Part shown: positions 27,157 through 33,767 of the stretch, piece by piece
Layout: the number at the start of each line of letters is the position of its first letter
How positions within the stretch are numbered: the stretch's first letter is position 1
Origin: CAZHOV01 sp964534315
GTDB lineage: Bacteria; Bacteroidota; Bacteroidia; Chitinophagales; Saprospiraceae
Direction of reading: 5' to 3'
DNA length: 41,857 nt
NCBI GenBank assembly: GCA_964534315.1
Contig: CAZHOV010000026.1
Coordinates: forward strand, 1 to 41,857
The notes under the pieces: generated by a model
Seen by the model: only the letters and a program-made list of their open reading frames with translations
What the model was told of the DNA's origin: nothing
The model's database searches: none
Position numbers and translations under genes: made by a program

Positions 27157-27556
27157 ATGTAAACAATATATTATGTTAGTAATTGTTGTGATCGTCATTG
27201 GATGTGGATCTTCAAAAGAAAAATTAGAGAAAGCTAACACTAACAAATGCCAATACTTTTTATATCAAATGAAAAATTACTGGAAGAAAGACAGTCTAGG
27301 AAATAATGGATTTAGATTTTTAGCCGGAGAGAAGCTTCAAGACTTGAACTGTAGCTTTATTGGTGCCGAATGGAAAGCCTTGGAAGAATATTTTGGGAAA
27401 CCAAATAAAGAGTTCATTCTTGGCCAAAAAGAGCGAAAGCGATATAAATTAACCGATTATGGTCACCCAAGTACACCTGGTCAAAGGTATCTAGAATTTA
27501 TTCTTTCGGACGAAAAAAAAGTTGAAAAAGTAAACTTCAGGACGGTTGATGGATAA
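27131..27556 (+). CDS. Small lipoprotein, candidate immunity protein
   Basis: A 141-residue protein with a lipoprotein signal: basic start (KKIKCK), hydrophobic stretch LVIVVIVI and lipobox IGC with C25, then GSSKEKLE. The mature part, about 115 residues, has two or three Cys and is not a family I recognise. It overlaps the toxin-domain end of the RHS gene by 26 nt. Polymorphic toxin genes are typically followed at once by their immunity gene, so this is a reasonable inference; a membrane-tethered periplasmic protein would fit protection from a protease acting in the periplasm. A later ATG at 27173 is possible but shortens the basic signal region. Confidence 0.65.
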   Translation: MTSTIKKIKCKQYIMLVIVVIVIGCGSSKEKLEKANTNKCQYFLYQMKNYWKKDSLGNNGFRFLAGEKLQDLNCSFIGAEWKALEEYFGKPNKEFILGQKERKRYKLTDYGHPSTPGQRYLEFILSDEKKVEKVNFRTVDG

Positions 27557-27571
27557 AGTTGTAAGAGAGCT

Positions 27572-27700
27572 TTACAGGGCGATATTTTTTTGAAAGAAGT
27601 CTTTAAACTTTTTATTGGTAAGCATTTTATCGATGATGGAGAAGATCGTTTTGCGGTCTTCTTCATCTAATTGTTGGATGAGGTGAAGTTGTTCTAAAGC
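27572..27700 (-). pseudogene. C-terminal remnant of an XRE-type regulator
   Basis: The minus strand encodes 42 residues: LEQLHLIQQLDEEDRKTIF and then DKMLTNKKFKDFFQKNIAL before the stop. This is the characteristic tail of small XRE/HTH regulators of Bacteroidota, in which the helix-turn-helix lies upstream. The frame is blocked by TGA TGA immediately before the first residue, so the DNA-binding part is gone. The break coincides with an AGCT where a plus-strand fragment begins. Confidence 0.65.
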
Positions 27701-27764
27701 TCATCAGCAAACGGGGCTGGAGGAGATAAAACAGGTCATGGAGCAAAAACATCCGTTGCAATAG
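27699..27764 (+). pseudogene. Short C-terminal fragment of an unknown gene
   Basis: A frame reading AHQQTGLEEIKQVMEQKHPL ends in TAG at 27764. It looks like an amphipathic C-terminal helix of a coding gene rather than random sequence, but the family is not recognisable. It abuts the regulator remnant head to head, marking a recombination joint near 27700. Confidence 0.3.
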
Positions 27765-27799
27765 TTAAACATTATCCTTACTTTTAAACAAAAGATCAA

Positions 27800-28033
27800 A
27801 TGCCAACAATATTAAGAATAGATGGGTTCCGGTTCTTCTTTTACAGCAATGAGGGAAACGAACCGCCTCGTATACACGTTGAAAAAGGAGATGGAAGCGG
27901 AAAATGGTGGTTGGAGCCATTGGGCGAAGCTTATATGGTTCGGTTCACTAAAAAAGAAGAAAAGAAAGTTGCTAAAATAGTGGAAGAACAGCAAGAGTAC
28001 TTTAAAAACAAATGGGATGAATACTTTGGTTAA
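27800..28033 (+). CDS. DUF4160 domain protein
   Basis: A 77-residue protein with the DUF4160 pattern: MPTILRIDGFRFFFYSNEG, the HV in PRIHVEKGDGSGKWWLEP, and a C-terminal helix (VEEQQEYFKNKWDEYF). The family is nearly always followed by a DUF2442 gene, as here, and such pairs are often suspected toxin-antitoxin or related two-component modules, though I know of no firm function. The next gene starts inside its end (17-nt overlap). It lies in an island of broken genes yet is intact, which suggests recent arrival or selection. Confidence 0.85.
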   Translation: MPTILRIDGFRFFFYSNEGNEPPRIHVEKGDGSGKWWLEPLGEAYMVRFTKKEEKKVAKIVEEQQEYFKNKWDEYFG

Positions 28034-28286
28034 TATATCAGAAGCAAAAGCAGTAAATGTGCGAATAGAAGCACAAATGTTTTATATCCAATTAGAAGAT
28101 GGACGTGAACTAGGAGTACCTTATGGCTGGTTCTGGCGTTTGGAACAAGCCAGTGAGTCGCAACGCAAAAACTGGCGTTTTATAGCTGGAGGTGCTGGTA
28201 TCCATTGGGAAGAAATAGACGAAGATATCTCTATTAAAGGGGTATTATTAGGCCAGAAAAACCCAACTCCTCCGGTAGCCGGTTAA
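28017..28286 (+). CDS. DUF2442 domain protein
   Basis: An 89-residue protein with the DUF2442 signature: a short N-terminal strand region (AKAVNVRIEAQMFYIQLEDG), then RELGVPYGWFWRLEQAS, and the conserved ending HWEEIDEDISIKGVLLG. Partner of the DUF4160 gene, overlapping it by 17 nt. In the family the order DUF4160 then DUF2442 is the common one. DUF2442 is thought to have a small DNA-binding-like or NE0471-type fold; the role here is unknown. A GC-rich hairpin region begins immediately after the stop. Confidence 0.85.
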   Translation: MNTLVNISEAKAVNVRIEAQMFYIQLEDGRELGVPYGWFWRLEQASESQRKNWRFIAGGAGIHWEEIDEDISIKGVLLGQKNPTPPVAG

Positions 28287-28289
28287 TAA

Positions 28290-28905
28290 CTTCCAAGCCC
28301 TCCCCGCACGCTTCAGCACAAGCCCGCAAGAGCCAACGCCCCAGCAGTAAAGCGGTGTTCGGCGCGTCTTCTTCGCAGCATCTTCCACGCCATACTCTTC
28401 CTTTGGTCGAGTACCAGCTGCCCTTCGGGCAGCTTTGTCATGGTAGCTGCGGCTCAGTCGAGCTCCTCAACAGCGGTTCCCGGCCCCCCAGCAGGCGGTC
28501 ACCTTGCTCCCTCCCTGCGGGGTTCCTCCACGGCCCTAGTATGGCGGGCTGCTTGTGCCCCCTTCAGCTGCGGCCCTTTAGCCAGGTAATGAGCTTTGAC
28601 GAAAGACAACGGGCCTTGCCGCGTTCGCCTGCCTACACTACGTTCCAGCAGGCAGGCGTGACTGCCGCCTACACCTTCCCGATGGTCAGGCTCCCGTCGC
28701 CAGCCTTCGGGGGCGCCCGCAGTAGCCCGCCCCGTGGAATGGCGAAGCCGTATTCCACAGGGCCCGCCGGATGGTAGCTTATAACATAAAGTTGAATACG
28801 ACGCTGTTTTGCTAACCCGCTAAAAGCCAACCGCCACCACAATAGCCGCTCTGACAGCTGCCGCCCTTCGGTTGCCTCCTCATTTTTAGTGAGCAAAAGA
28901 CTACG
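28290..28905. other. GC-rich, hairpin-rich stretch without a credible gene
   Basis: About 600 bp much richer in G and C than its surroundings. It contains many short hairpins: AGCTGCCC-TTC-GGGCAGCT (28416-28434), CGCCTGCCT (28626-28634) with AGGCAGGCG (28650-28658), and GTGGAAT (28734-28740) with ATTCCAC (28752-28758) around GGCgaaGCC. CTTCGG or CCTTCGGG loops recur. Open frames are present but have biased, low-complexity translations and no family resemblance, so coding is unlikely. It could be a structured RNA, a single-stranded-DNA-active mobile element or a cassette recombination site. I recognise no known RNA family with certainty. Confidence 0.5.
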
Positions 28906-28941
28906 TTCCGCTATTTACCCACTATAAAAATCGAGGTCAAA

Positions 28942-29032
28942 TTTTTTCCTCAACTGAGGTTGACAGGTTCAACTGAAAAACCTTCAACTGAACTCTTTCA
29001 ACTGAACCTGTCAACCTCAGTTGAAGAAAAAA
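28942..29032. repeat. 37-bp-arm inverted repeat built on TTCAACTGAA
   Basis: Arms 28942-28978 and 28996-29032 are reverse complements with three mismatches, around a 17-bp loop. The palindrome TTCAACTGAA or TCAACTGA occurs in the left arm, in the loop and in the right arm, together with GGTTGACAGG and CCTGTCAACC. It is a very stable cruciform or RNA hairpin lying between the GC-rich stretch and an RHS remnant. No coding potential. Confidence 0.85.
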
Positions 29033-29071
29033 GGGTATATTACAAGGGTCGTTCTTTGAGCAAAAAGTGTG

Positions 29072-29140
29072 CAGAGGTTTACGGGGGTAGATCCACTGGC
29101 AAGTGATAACATATCTCATTCTCCATATACCCCGGCATAA
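29072..29140 (+). pseudogene. RHS core-domain remnant
   Basis: The plus strand reads QRFTGVDPLASDNISHSPYT and then PA-stop. GRFxxVDPLAxxxxxxSPY is the RHS-associated core signature, so this is a fragment of a second RHS gene. The similarity stops at SPYT, a few bases before repeat B begins at 29145. The upstream side is broken by a stop at 29057. Nothing else of the gene is visible. Confidence 0.7.
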
Positions 29141-29144
29141 AACG

Positions 29145-29258
29145 CCCTGTTTTGCCCATCCCTGAAGAGAGACAGCACGTTTTCTGCCTTTGCACCCTTT
29201 AGGGCGGGGCGAACAAAGGCAGAAAAGATAATTTCAACGTTATGCTGAATAGTTACAG
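29145..29258 (+). repeat. Hairpin-bearing ~115-bp repeat, copy B
   Basis: Counterpart of copy A in opposite orientation. The stem is perfect here: TTTTCTGCCTTTG (29180-29192) with CAAAGGCAGAAAA (29214-29226), enclosing a smaller CCCTTTAGGG palindrome. The match begins at CCCTGT and ends at GAATAGTTACAG. An RHS remnant stops just upstream. The stretch after it (29259-29361) is unassigned. Confidence 0.75.
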
Positions 29259-29361
29259 TTTGGGAATAAATGTGGAAGTAAAAGTTTGGAGCGGCACACC
29301 TGAAGAGTTAAATCGAAAGTATATTGATCCAACACACTTCAGAATTCTTTTTAGAAGGAAA

Positions 29362-29402
29362 TGGGATGGTTTTGAACACTTTCGGTGTTCTAAACCATCC
29401 CA
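29362..29402 (-). terminator. Hairpin terminator of the DoxX-type gene
   Basis: Arms of 18 bp (29362-29379 and 29385-29402) pair with one mismatch around a 5-bp loop, TTTCG; the outer part is TGGGATGG. It follows the stop of the minus-strand gene by about 8 bp. The tract after the stem on that strand is only moderately T-rich. Confidence 0.65.
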
Positions 29403-29409
29403 TCCCCAC

Positions 29410-31014
29410 CTACTTTATATAATCATTCCTTACCTCAGAAAAGGTAGGCAATTTCTTAAAGTGCCACTTTTTGACAATAGTGCCGCCGTTCATTAATATA
29501 ATGCCCGGATTGGAACGTATGATCGTCTTCAACAAGATATTATCAGCCTGGTAGAAGGTGTAATCTGAATTAGTAGTGGCTTTGAAATCTTCAATCACCT
29601 CCTTACTGTTTAATTTGGTAACGGCCTGGGCCTCGATCCCTGCTTCGCGGGCCTCCCTCAGAAACGGATTTAATACCTCCCGATAGCGATTGACAAACCC
29701 TTTGTCCCATACCGGCCGCACGACTTCCTCTTCTTTTGTCTTGACCTCTTTAATACTCTTGACGATCTGCGTATCTGCCGTTTCTTCCATCAATACCGTA
29801 TCAATCTGATAAATGGTGTCCTTCACCGTCACCATTTCTTTTTTGGTTCCTTTCTGCTTTAGCTTTTCGGCTATAATCAAAAAGTGATACCCCTGCTTTT
29901 GCAGGATAGAATCAGTCATTTCATACCCCTCAAACCCTTGCACCTCAAAGTCGCTGATCTTCGTGCGCTTGATCAACGGCTCCGTCTTGATCTGATCGTT
30001 TACCCTCCAGCCGCCATCTTTGGGATATTCCTTCACTACTTCGCCATACTTGGGGTTCATCACATCAACGACCTCGCCGGATTTGTCATTGATCATCTGC
30101 CATCCGATGATTTCTACATTGGCTGCTGCTTCATCTTCGATCCGCTGTTGCTCTAAAATATCAACTCCCTCTTTGAAAGGACGGAAATCGGTATGAGGAA
30201 GATCCCATACATAATTGCTCAGGCAGTAAATGGTCAGTCCTACGGCGGTTAATCCGACTAGGCCTGTCCGGACTGGGACATTAAACAACTGATGCATTTT
30301 TCCGGAAAAGAAAACAAAAATCAAGGCCGGAATAAGCAGAAAAATATCTTTAAAAAAGGAGGTCCGCGGTTTCAACTTGATGAAGTCACCAAAGCAGCCG
30401 CAATCCGTTACTTTCTGATTAGATTCTTTGAATTCTCCCCAATATTTAAAATCAAAAAAGGTGACTTTTATAGATTCAGTGTCCTCCTTTTCAGTCCAGC
30501 CCCTGCTGGCAGCCATGGTAGTTTCGGGAGAGGGAACCAGTTTTTCTTCTCCTGCCGGCGTTTCAAAAACCACCAACTCGTCCGGCACATAACCGGTCAG
30601 GAAGGTAAATCCGGTCAGGAACGTAAAAAACAAGACGATCAACAAAAACAACCACGAGGTTAGCTTAGGTCTGGAACCGATGATGAGCATAACACCCAAA
30701 ACAATTTCCAAAACGATCATAAAAACCGCAAAGGCAGTAGAGTAGGAGGAGAGTAGCGGAAATAAGGGACCTAAAAAACTAAACCAGGTCGACTCGAACA
30801 GGCCTTCGAATTCCGCAAAATACTGCTCCATCTTATAAGCGGTACCTAACGGGTCAATGGCCTTAACCCACCCGGAAAAAATAAATAGGGCCCCTGCAAA
30901 ATTCTGCAGGAAAGAGATAAGCAGATTCTTCTGTTTTTTAAATACAAACCCAACAACAAAAGTCAGCACAAGGGCCGCAATAGCGATAATAATAGTAATC
31001 TGTTGAAGAGACAT
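29410..31014 (-). CDS. BT_3928-type DoxX/thioredoxin-like membrane protein
   Basis: A 534-residue inner-membrane protein. N-terminal half: a DoxX/MauE-like set of about five helices containing NFAGALFIFSGWVKAIDPLG and the conserved tract DCGCFGDFIKL (two Cys) typical of this group. C-terminal part (about 330-534) is extracytoplasmic and thioredoxin-like without a CxxC: LIIAEKLKQKG, then a helix, and IILMNGGTIVKKWHFKKLP at the end. The family is Bacteroidota-specific with a presumed redox or quinone-linked role. The ATG at 31014 is chosen over a TTG 12 codons upstream. The DUF1599 gene lies upstream on the same strand. Confidence 0.8.
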   Translation of the reverse strand: MSLQQITIIIAIAALVLTFVVGFVFKKQKNLLISFLQNFAGALFIFSGWVKAIDPLGTAYKMEQYFAEFEGLFESTWFSFLGPLFPLLSSYSTAFAVFMIVLEIVLGVMLIIGSRPKLTSWLFLLIVLFFTFLTGFTFLTGYVPDELVVFETPAGEEKLVPSPETTMAASRGWTEKEDTESIKVTFFDFKYWGEFKESNQKVTDCGCFGDFIKLKPRTSFFKDIFLLIPALIFVFFSGKMHQLFNVPVRTGLVGLTAVGLTIYCLSNYVWDLPHTDFRPFKEGVDILEQQRIEDEAAANVEIIGWQMINDKSGEVVDVMNPKYGEVVKEYPKDGGWRVNDQIKTEPLIKRTKISDFEVQGFEGYEMTDSILQKQGYHFLIIAEKLKQKGTKKEMVTVKDTIYQIDTVLMEETADTQIVKSIKEVKTKEEEVVRPVWDKGFVNRYREVLNPFLREAREAGIEAQAVTKLNSKEVIEDFKATTNSDYTFYQADNILLKTIIRSNPGIILMNGGTIVKKWHFKKLPTFSEVRNDYIK

Positions 31015-31070
31015 ATATACTGTTTTTAAAGTTCTTTGATAATTTGCCAAAGAACGGTTTTATTATTGAA

Positions 31071-31625
31071 TTAAATTTTTCCGTTTTTGTTCTCCGTTAA
31101 GCGAATTAATGCAAAAACGGCGTAGTTTATTATATCCTGATAATTGGCCGTCAACCCTTCCGAAATGAGCGTTTTCCCTGCATTATCTTCAATTTGTTTA
31201 ATGCGCATCAGCTTCATCAGGATCATATCGGTCAGCGAGCTGATCCGCATACTGCGCCAGGCCTCGTCATAGTCGTGATTTTTGTTAGCCAGCAAGCTAC
31301 GCGTCTCGCTAACCTGCTGATCGTATAAGGCTTCAAGTTTCTCCTGCGGCAGTTCCAACGGCGCTTCGGCGGGTAATGCCAATTGGATCATCGCAAGGAT
31401 GCAATAATTGACGATGCCTACATATTCCGTATCCACCGGGTCATCCACCTTCTGCGCTCCTTTTTCTTCAATACTCCTGATCCTCTGCGCTTTGATCATG
31501 ATCTGATCGGTCAGCGAAGAAGGACGAAGAATCCGCCAGGAAGTGCCGTAGTCGGCATTCTTTTTTAAGAACAACTCCCTGCATTGCGCAAGAATGGTAT
31601 CGAATTGATTTAGCGTTTTACTCAC
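31071..31625 (-). CDS. DUF1599 (Nmad1-type) protein with two tandem domains
   Basis: The protein has two copies of the same unit, about residues 10-85 (CRELFLKKNADYGTSWRILR, LTDQIMIKAQRI) and 95-180 (TRSLLANKNHDYDEAWRSMR, LTDMILMKLMRI). DUF1599 has been linked by comparative genomics to nucleotide modification (nucleotide modification-associated domain 1), but this stand-alone two-domain form is common in Bacteroidota and functionally open. I chose the GTG at 31625 because a TTG six codons upstream falls inside a perfect -7 box (TATATTTG); the GTG start (MSKTLNQFD) also matches homologue starts. Confidence 0.82.
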   Translation of the reverse strand: MSKTLNQFDTILAQCRELFLKKNADYGTSWRILRPSSLTDQIMIKAQRIRSIEEKGAQKVDDPVDTEYVGIVNYCILAMIQLALPAEAPLELPQEKLEALYDQQVSETRSLLANKNHDYDEAWRSMRISSLTDMILMKLMRIKQIEDNAGKTLISEGLTANYQDIINYAVFALIRLTENKNGKI

Positions 31626-31640
31626 CGGTTCAATTTTTGG

Positions 31641-31648
31641 CAAATATA
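31641..31648 (-). promoter_or_regulatory. -7 box for the DUF1599 gene
   Basis: TATATTTG on the minus strand matches TAnnTTTG exactly, 15 bp upstream of the GTG start at 31625. The leader would be very short. It contains the upstream TTG, which therefore cannot be the start codon if the promoter is real. Confidence 0.4.
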
Positions 31649-31947
31649 GGGAAGGTTTTGGATTTCCCCGTTGTTCCCTGCGGATTCTAAAAAGGCTACC
31701 TGCACATTTTCAGTTGCACTTCACGAAATAAGGACTAATTTATACCAAAAAATCAGCATTCCTTGTTAACAAGATTTAAAATAATGGACATAACTTATTA
31801 TTTTTATTGTGCAGTGCAGGCTGAGGCTTTCTTAAAAAGATCTGTCCTGCAATAAATATGTTCAAATAAGGTATTAACTTTGTTATTAATTGACGGGGGA
31901 GCATAGTAAACTTGACGTAATCAACGGATTCAGATGTATTATTTATT

Positions 31948-32032
31948 GAACCCCTTGAGGGTTCTAAAATAAATATCTTAACTAACCCCGCATTTCATAC
32001 GGGGCTATACAAATTAAAGGCTTTCAGCCTTT
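31948..32032. repeat. Cluster of three small palindromes (REP-like)
   Basis: In order: GAACCC-N5-GGGTTC (31948-31964), CCCCG-N9-CGGGG (31986-32004) and AAAGGCT-TTC-AGCCTTT (32016-32032), linked by AT-rich spacers. The gap here (31649-32098) is about 450 bp. Apart from a TAACTTTG box at 31875-31882 it shows nothing else. Trains of such palindromes occur as dispersed repeats in other Bacteroidota intergenic regions, as far as I recall. Confidence 0.6.
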
Positions 32033-32098
32033 TAGGGGATTCCCTTAGTTATACTTACCCCTCAGTTACTAATTTTTCATCAAAACATTTGTAAGCCA

Positions 32099-32749
32099 TT
32101 GGATGATTTTTACCACACGATAGAAGCGCCGATAGAGGGATTATACAAAGAAAAAGGCAGTAAGTTTATTGCTTATGGCTTTCCGGTGGCGGATGAGGAG
32201 GAGATCCAGGCTAGCCTCGATGAGGTGCGTAAGTTACATCCCAAAGCTCGTCATCACTGTTATGCGTTCAGGTTGGGTATCGGTGGCCATCGATTTCGGG
32301 CGAATGATGACGGAGAACCCAGCGGTACGGCTGGTAAACCAATTCTCGGGCAGTTGATCAAGCGGGAGCTGACCAATATTATCGTGATCGTGGTCCGGTA
32401 TTTTGGAGGAACGCTATTGGGAACATCAGGACTGATAAGAGCCTACAAAGAGAGCACAATTGACGCTTTAGAACAGGCGAGTATCATCAAAGAGATCGTG
32501 GACGATGTTTTTATCCTGACGTTCGATTATGCGATCATGAGTAATGTCATGAATACGGTAAAGAGTCTGGAAATTAATATAGTAGAGCAATCGTTTGAAA
32601 ATAGCGGTCAACTAAAGATCGCTATCCGAAAGTCCATGACTGCAACTGTGCTGCCCCGGTTGAAAGCCGGAATATTGGGAATACGGGTAGCAGAACTCGA
32701 TCATCAACAAGGAGATTCGGACTTATTTAGTTTATCGGCACAAAATTGA
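32099..32749 (+). CDS. IMPACT/YigZ family protein
   Basis: A 216-residue protein of the UPF0029 (IMPACT N-terminal) family. It has the hallmark KARHHCYAFRLG, then NDDGEPSGTAGKPILGQL and VVRYFGGTLLGTSGLIRAY, followed by a C-terminal DUF1949-type ferredoxin-like domain (about 135-205). Bacterial YigZ binds nucleic acid in structure, but its cellular job is unclear; the eukaryotic relative regulates Gcn2. Starts with TTG, there being no ATG or GTG between the last upstream stop and the conserved text; a -7 box at 31875 may serve it with a long leader containing the three palindromes. Confidence 0.92.
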   Translation: MDDFYHTIEAPIEGLYKEKGSKFIAYGFPVADEEEIQASLDEVRKLHPKARHHCYAFRLGIGGHRFRANDDGEPSGTAGKPILGQLIKRELTNIIVIVVRYFGGTLLGTSGLIRAYKESTIDALEQASIIKEIVDDVFILTFDYAIMSNVMNTVKSLEINIVEQSFENSGQLKIAIRKSMTATVLPRLKAGILGIRVAELDHQQGDSDLFSLSAQN

Positions 32750-32757
32750 TTTTTAAA

Positions 32758-32962
32758 TTAACGTAAGGGTCGACTTCAATAAAATAAAAAAAAACTCCCG
32801 CGCCCTGCACCCTAAAGCCTGCCTGCTGCAGGCAGGGGAAATCAGCCCGCACCTAAGAATTGGAGCGTTGGCCCTCCTTTAGGAATAAAAGGCGAGCGTT
32901 GGCAAGAGAAATTATTTTTAAAATTATGATTATTAAATACAAACGTCCGAACCTTACGTTAA
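32758..32962. repeat. MITE-like element with terminal inverted repeats
   Basis: TTAACGTAAGG (32758-32768) and CCTTACGTTAA (32952-32962) are perfect reverse complements, and partial matching continues inward (GGTCGACTT against AACGTCCGAACC). AAATTAA occurs at both outer edges, possibly a target duplication. Inside is a palindrome, CCTGCCTG-N3-CAGGCAGG (32818-32836). No coding. The remaining 200 bp up to the next gene are AT-rich with nothing recognised. Confidence 0.5.
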
Positions 32963-33161
32963 ATTAACCGGCAAATCAAAATTGCCTGTAGAGTAATTTG
33001 TTCGGAAGAAATTGACTAAACCATTGAATGCTTGGAGATGGTGCAGGAAATAGCTTTCGAACTAAAAAAAATTATTCTACCAATTTTTTTGCCTTACTAC
33101 TTAAGACAATTTGAATAAAAAATAGTATAATTGCGATTAAACAAACGAAACCTAAAAGAAA

Positions 33162-33767
33162 ATGCGATTAATTCTTAATCTTCTTCTATCCGTGGTTATT
33201 ATTGGTTTGGTCTACTTACTAGCAACTAGTGTAACTGAACCTATTCGTTTTAAAACTGCTAAAACCAAGCGGGAAAATGCAGTTGTAGATAAATTAATTA
33301 AAATCCGCCACCTTCAGGAAATGTATCGGACCATTACCGGGGAATTTGCGCCCTCTTTCGATACCCTTAAGCAGGTGTTGATGAACGACAGTTTTGAAAT
33401 TGTCAAAGTTTTTGGTGATCCGGATGATCCGGATAATAGCCAAATTTCGTACGACACGATCTATAAACCTGCTAAAGATTCTGTCCAGGCCCTGATCAAT
33501 GACCCAAACTTCAAACTTAATTTCGACAATATCGAGTATGTTCCTTTTGCAGACCAAGAGATTAAGTTCAATGTCTGGGCCGATACGATTACCTACCAGC
33601 GAACCACCGTCCCTGTTGTTGAGGTGGGCATCGAACGGAAAAAGTTTATGGGGGATGAATATAGTAAGCCTAAATACGCTCGATATGATCAATCCTATGA
33701 CCCCGAAAGCACCATTAAATTCGGGGACCGGACCAAACCAAATACATCCGGAAATTGGGAAAGATAA
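33162..33767 (+). CDS. Membrane-anchored hypothetical protein
   Basis: A 201-residue protein with one N-terminal transmembrane helix (LILNLLLSVVIIGLVYLL) and an extracytoplasmic part. Around 35-75 it has KIRHLQEMYRTITGEFAPSF, which recalls the helix of pseudopilin-like proteins (residues lining up after a hydrophobic helix, with 'RxxQxxYxxxxGxYA'-type text), but there is no prepilin peptidase site. The C-terminal part is beta-rich and then disordered (charged, Pro/Ser). I do not recognise the family. It is the first gene of a group with DUF3822 and rsmD, with overlapping ends, so the three are probably cotranscribed. Confidence 0.65.
   Translation: MRLILNLLLSVVIIGLVYLLATSVTEPIRFKTAKTKRENAVVDKLIKIRHLQEMYRTITGEFAPSFDTLKQVLMNDSFEIVKVFGDPDDPDNSQISYDTIYKPAKDSVQALINDPNFKLNFDNIEYVPFADQEIKFNVWADTITYQRTTVPVVEVGIERKKFMGDEYSKPKYARYDQSYDPESTIKFGDRTKPNTSGNWER

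Noticed and set aside
28355..28777. A 140-codon open frame in the GC-rich block
   Set aside because: Its translation is low-complexity with Pro, Ser, Arg and Gly in unlikely proportions, the sequence is dominated by hairpins, and an antisense frame is equally open.
28779..29245. Possible integron attC-like ends (TTATAAC near 28779 and AACGTTATG near 29237)
   Set aside because: No integrase is seen, the core motifs do not fit RYYYAAC/GTTRRRY properly, and the hairpin repeats explain part of the sequence. Kept only as one possible reading of the GC-rich block.
29242..29496. An 84-codon frame after repeat B
   Set aside because: It starts inside the repeat, runs through the terminator hairpin and into the antisense of the DoxX-type gene. 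Part of it (29259-29350) could be a remnant, but no family is recognisable.
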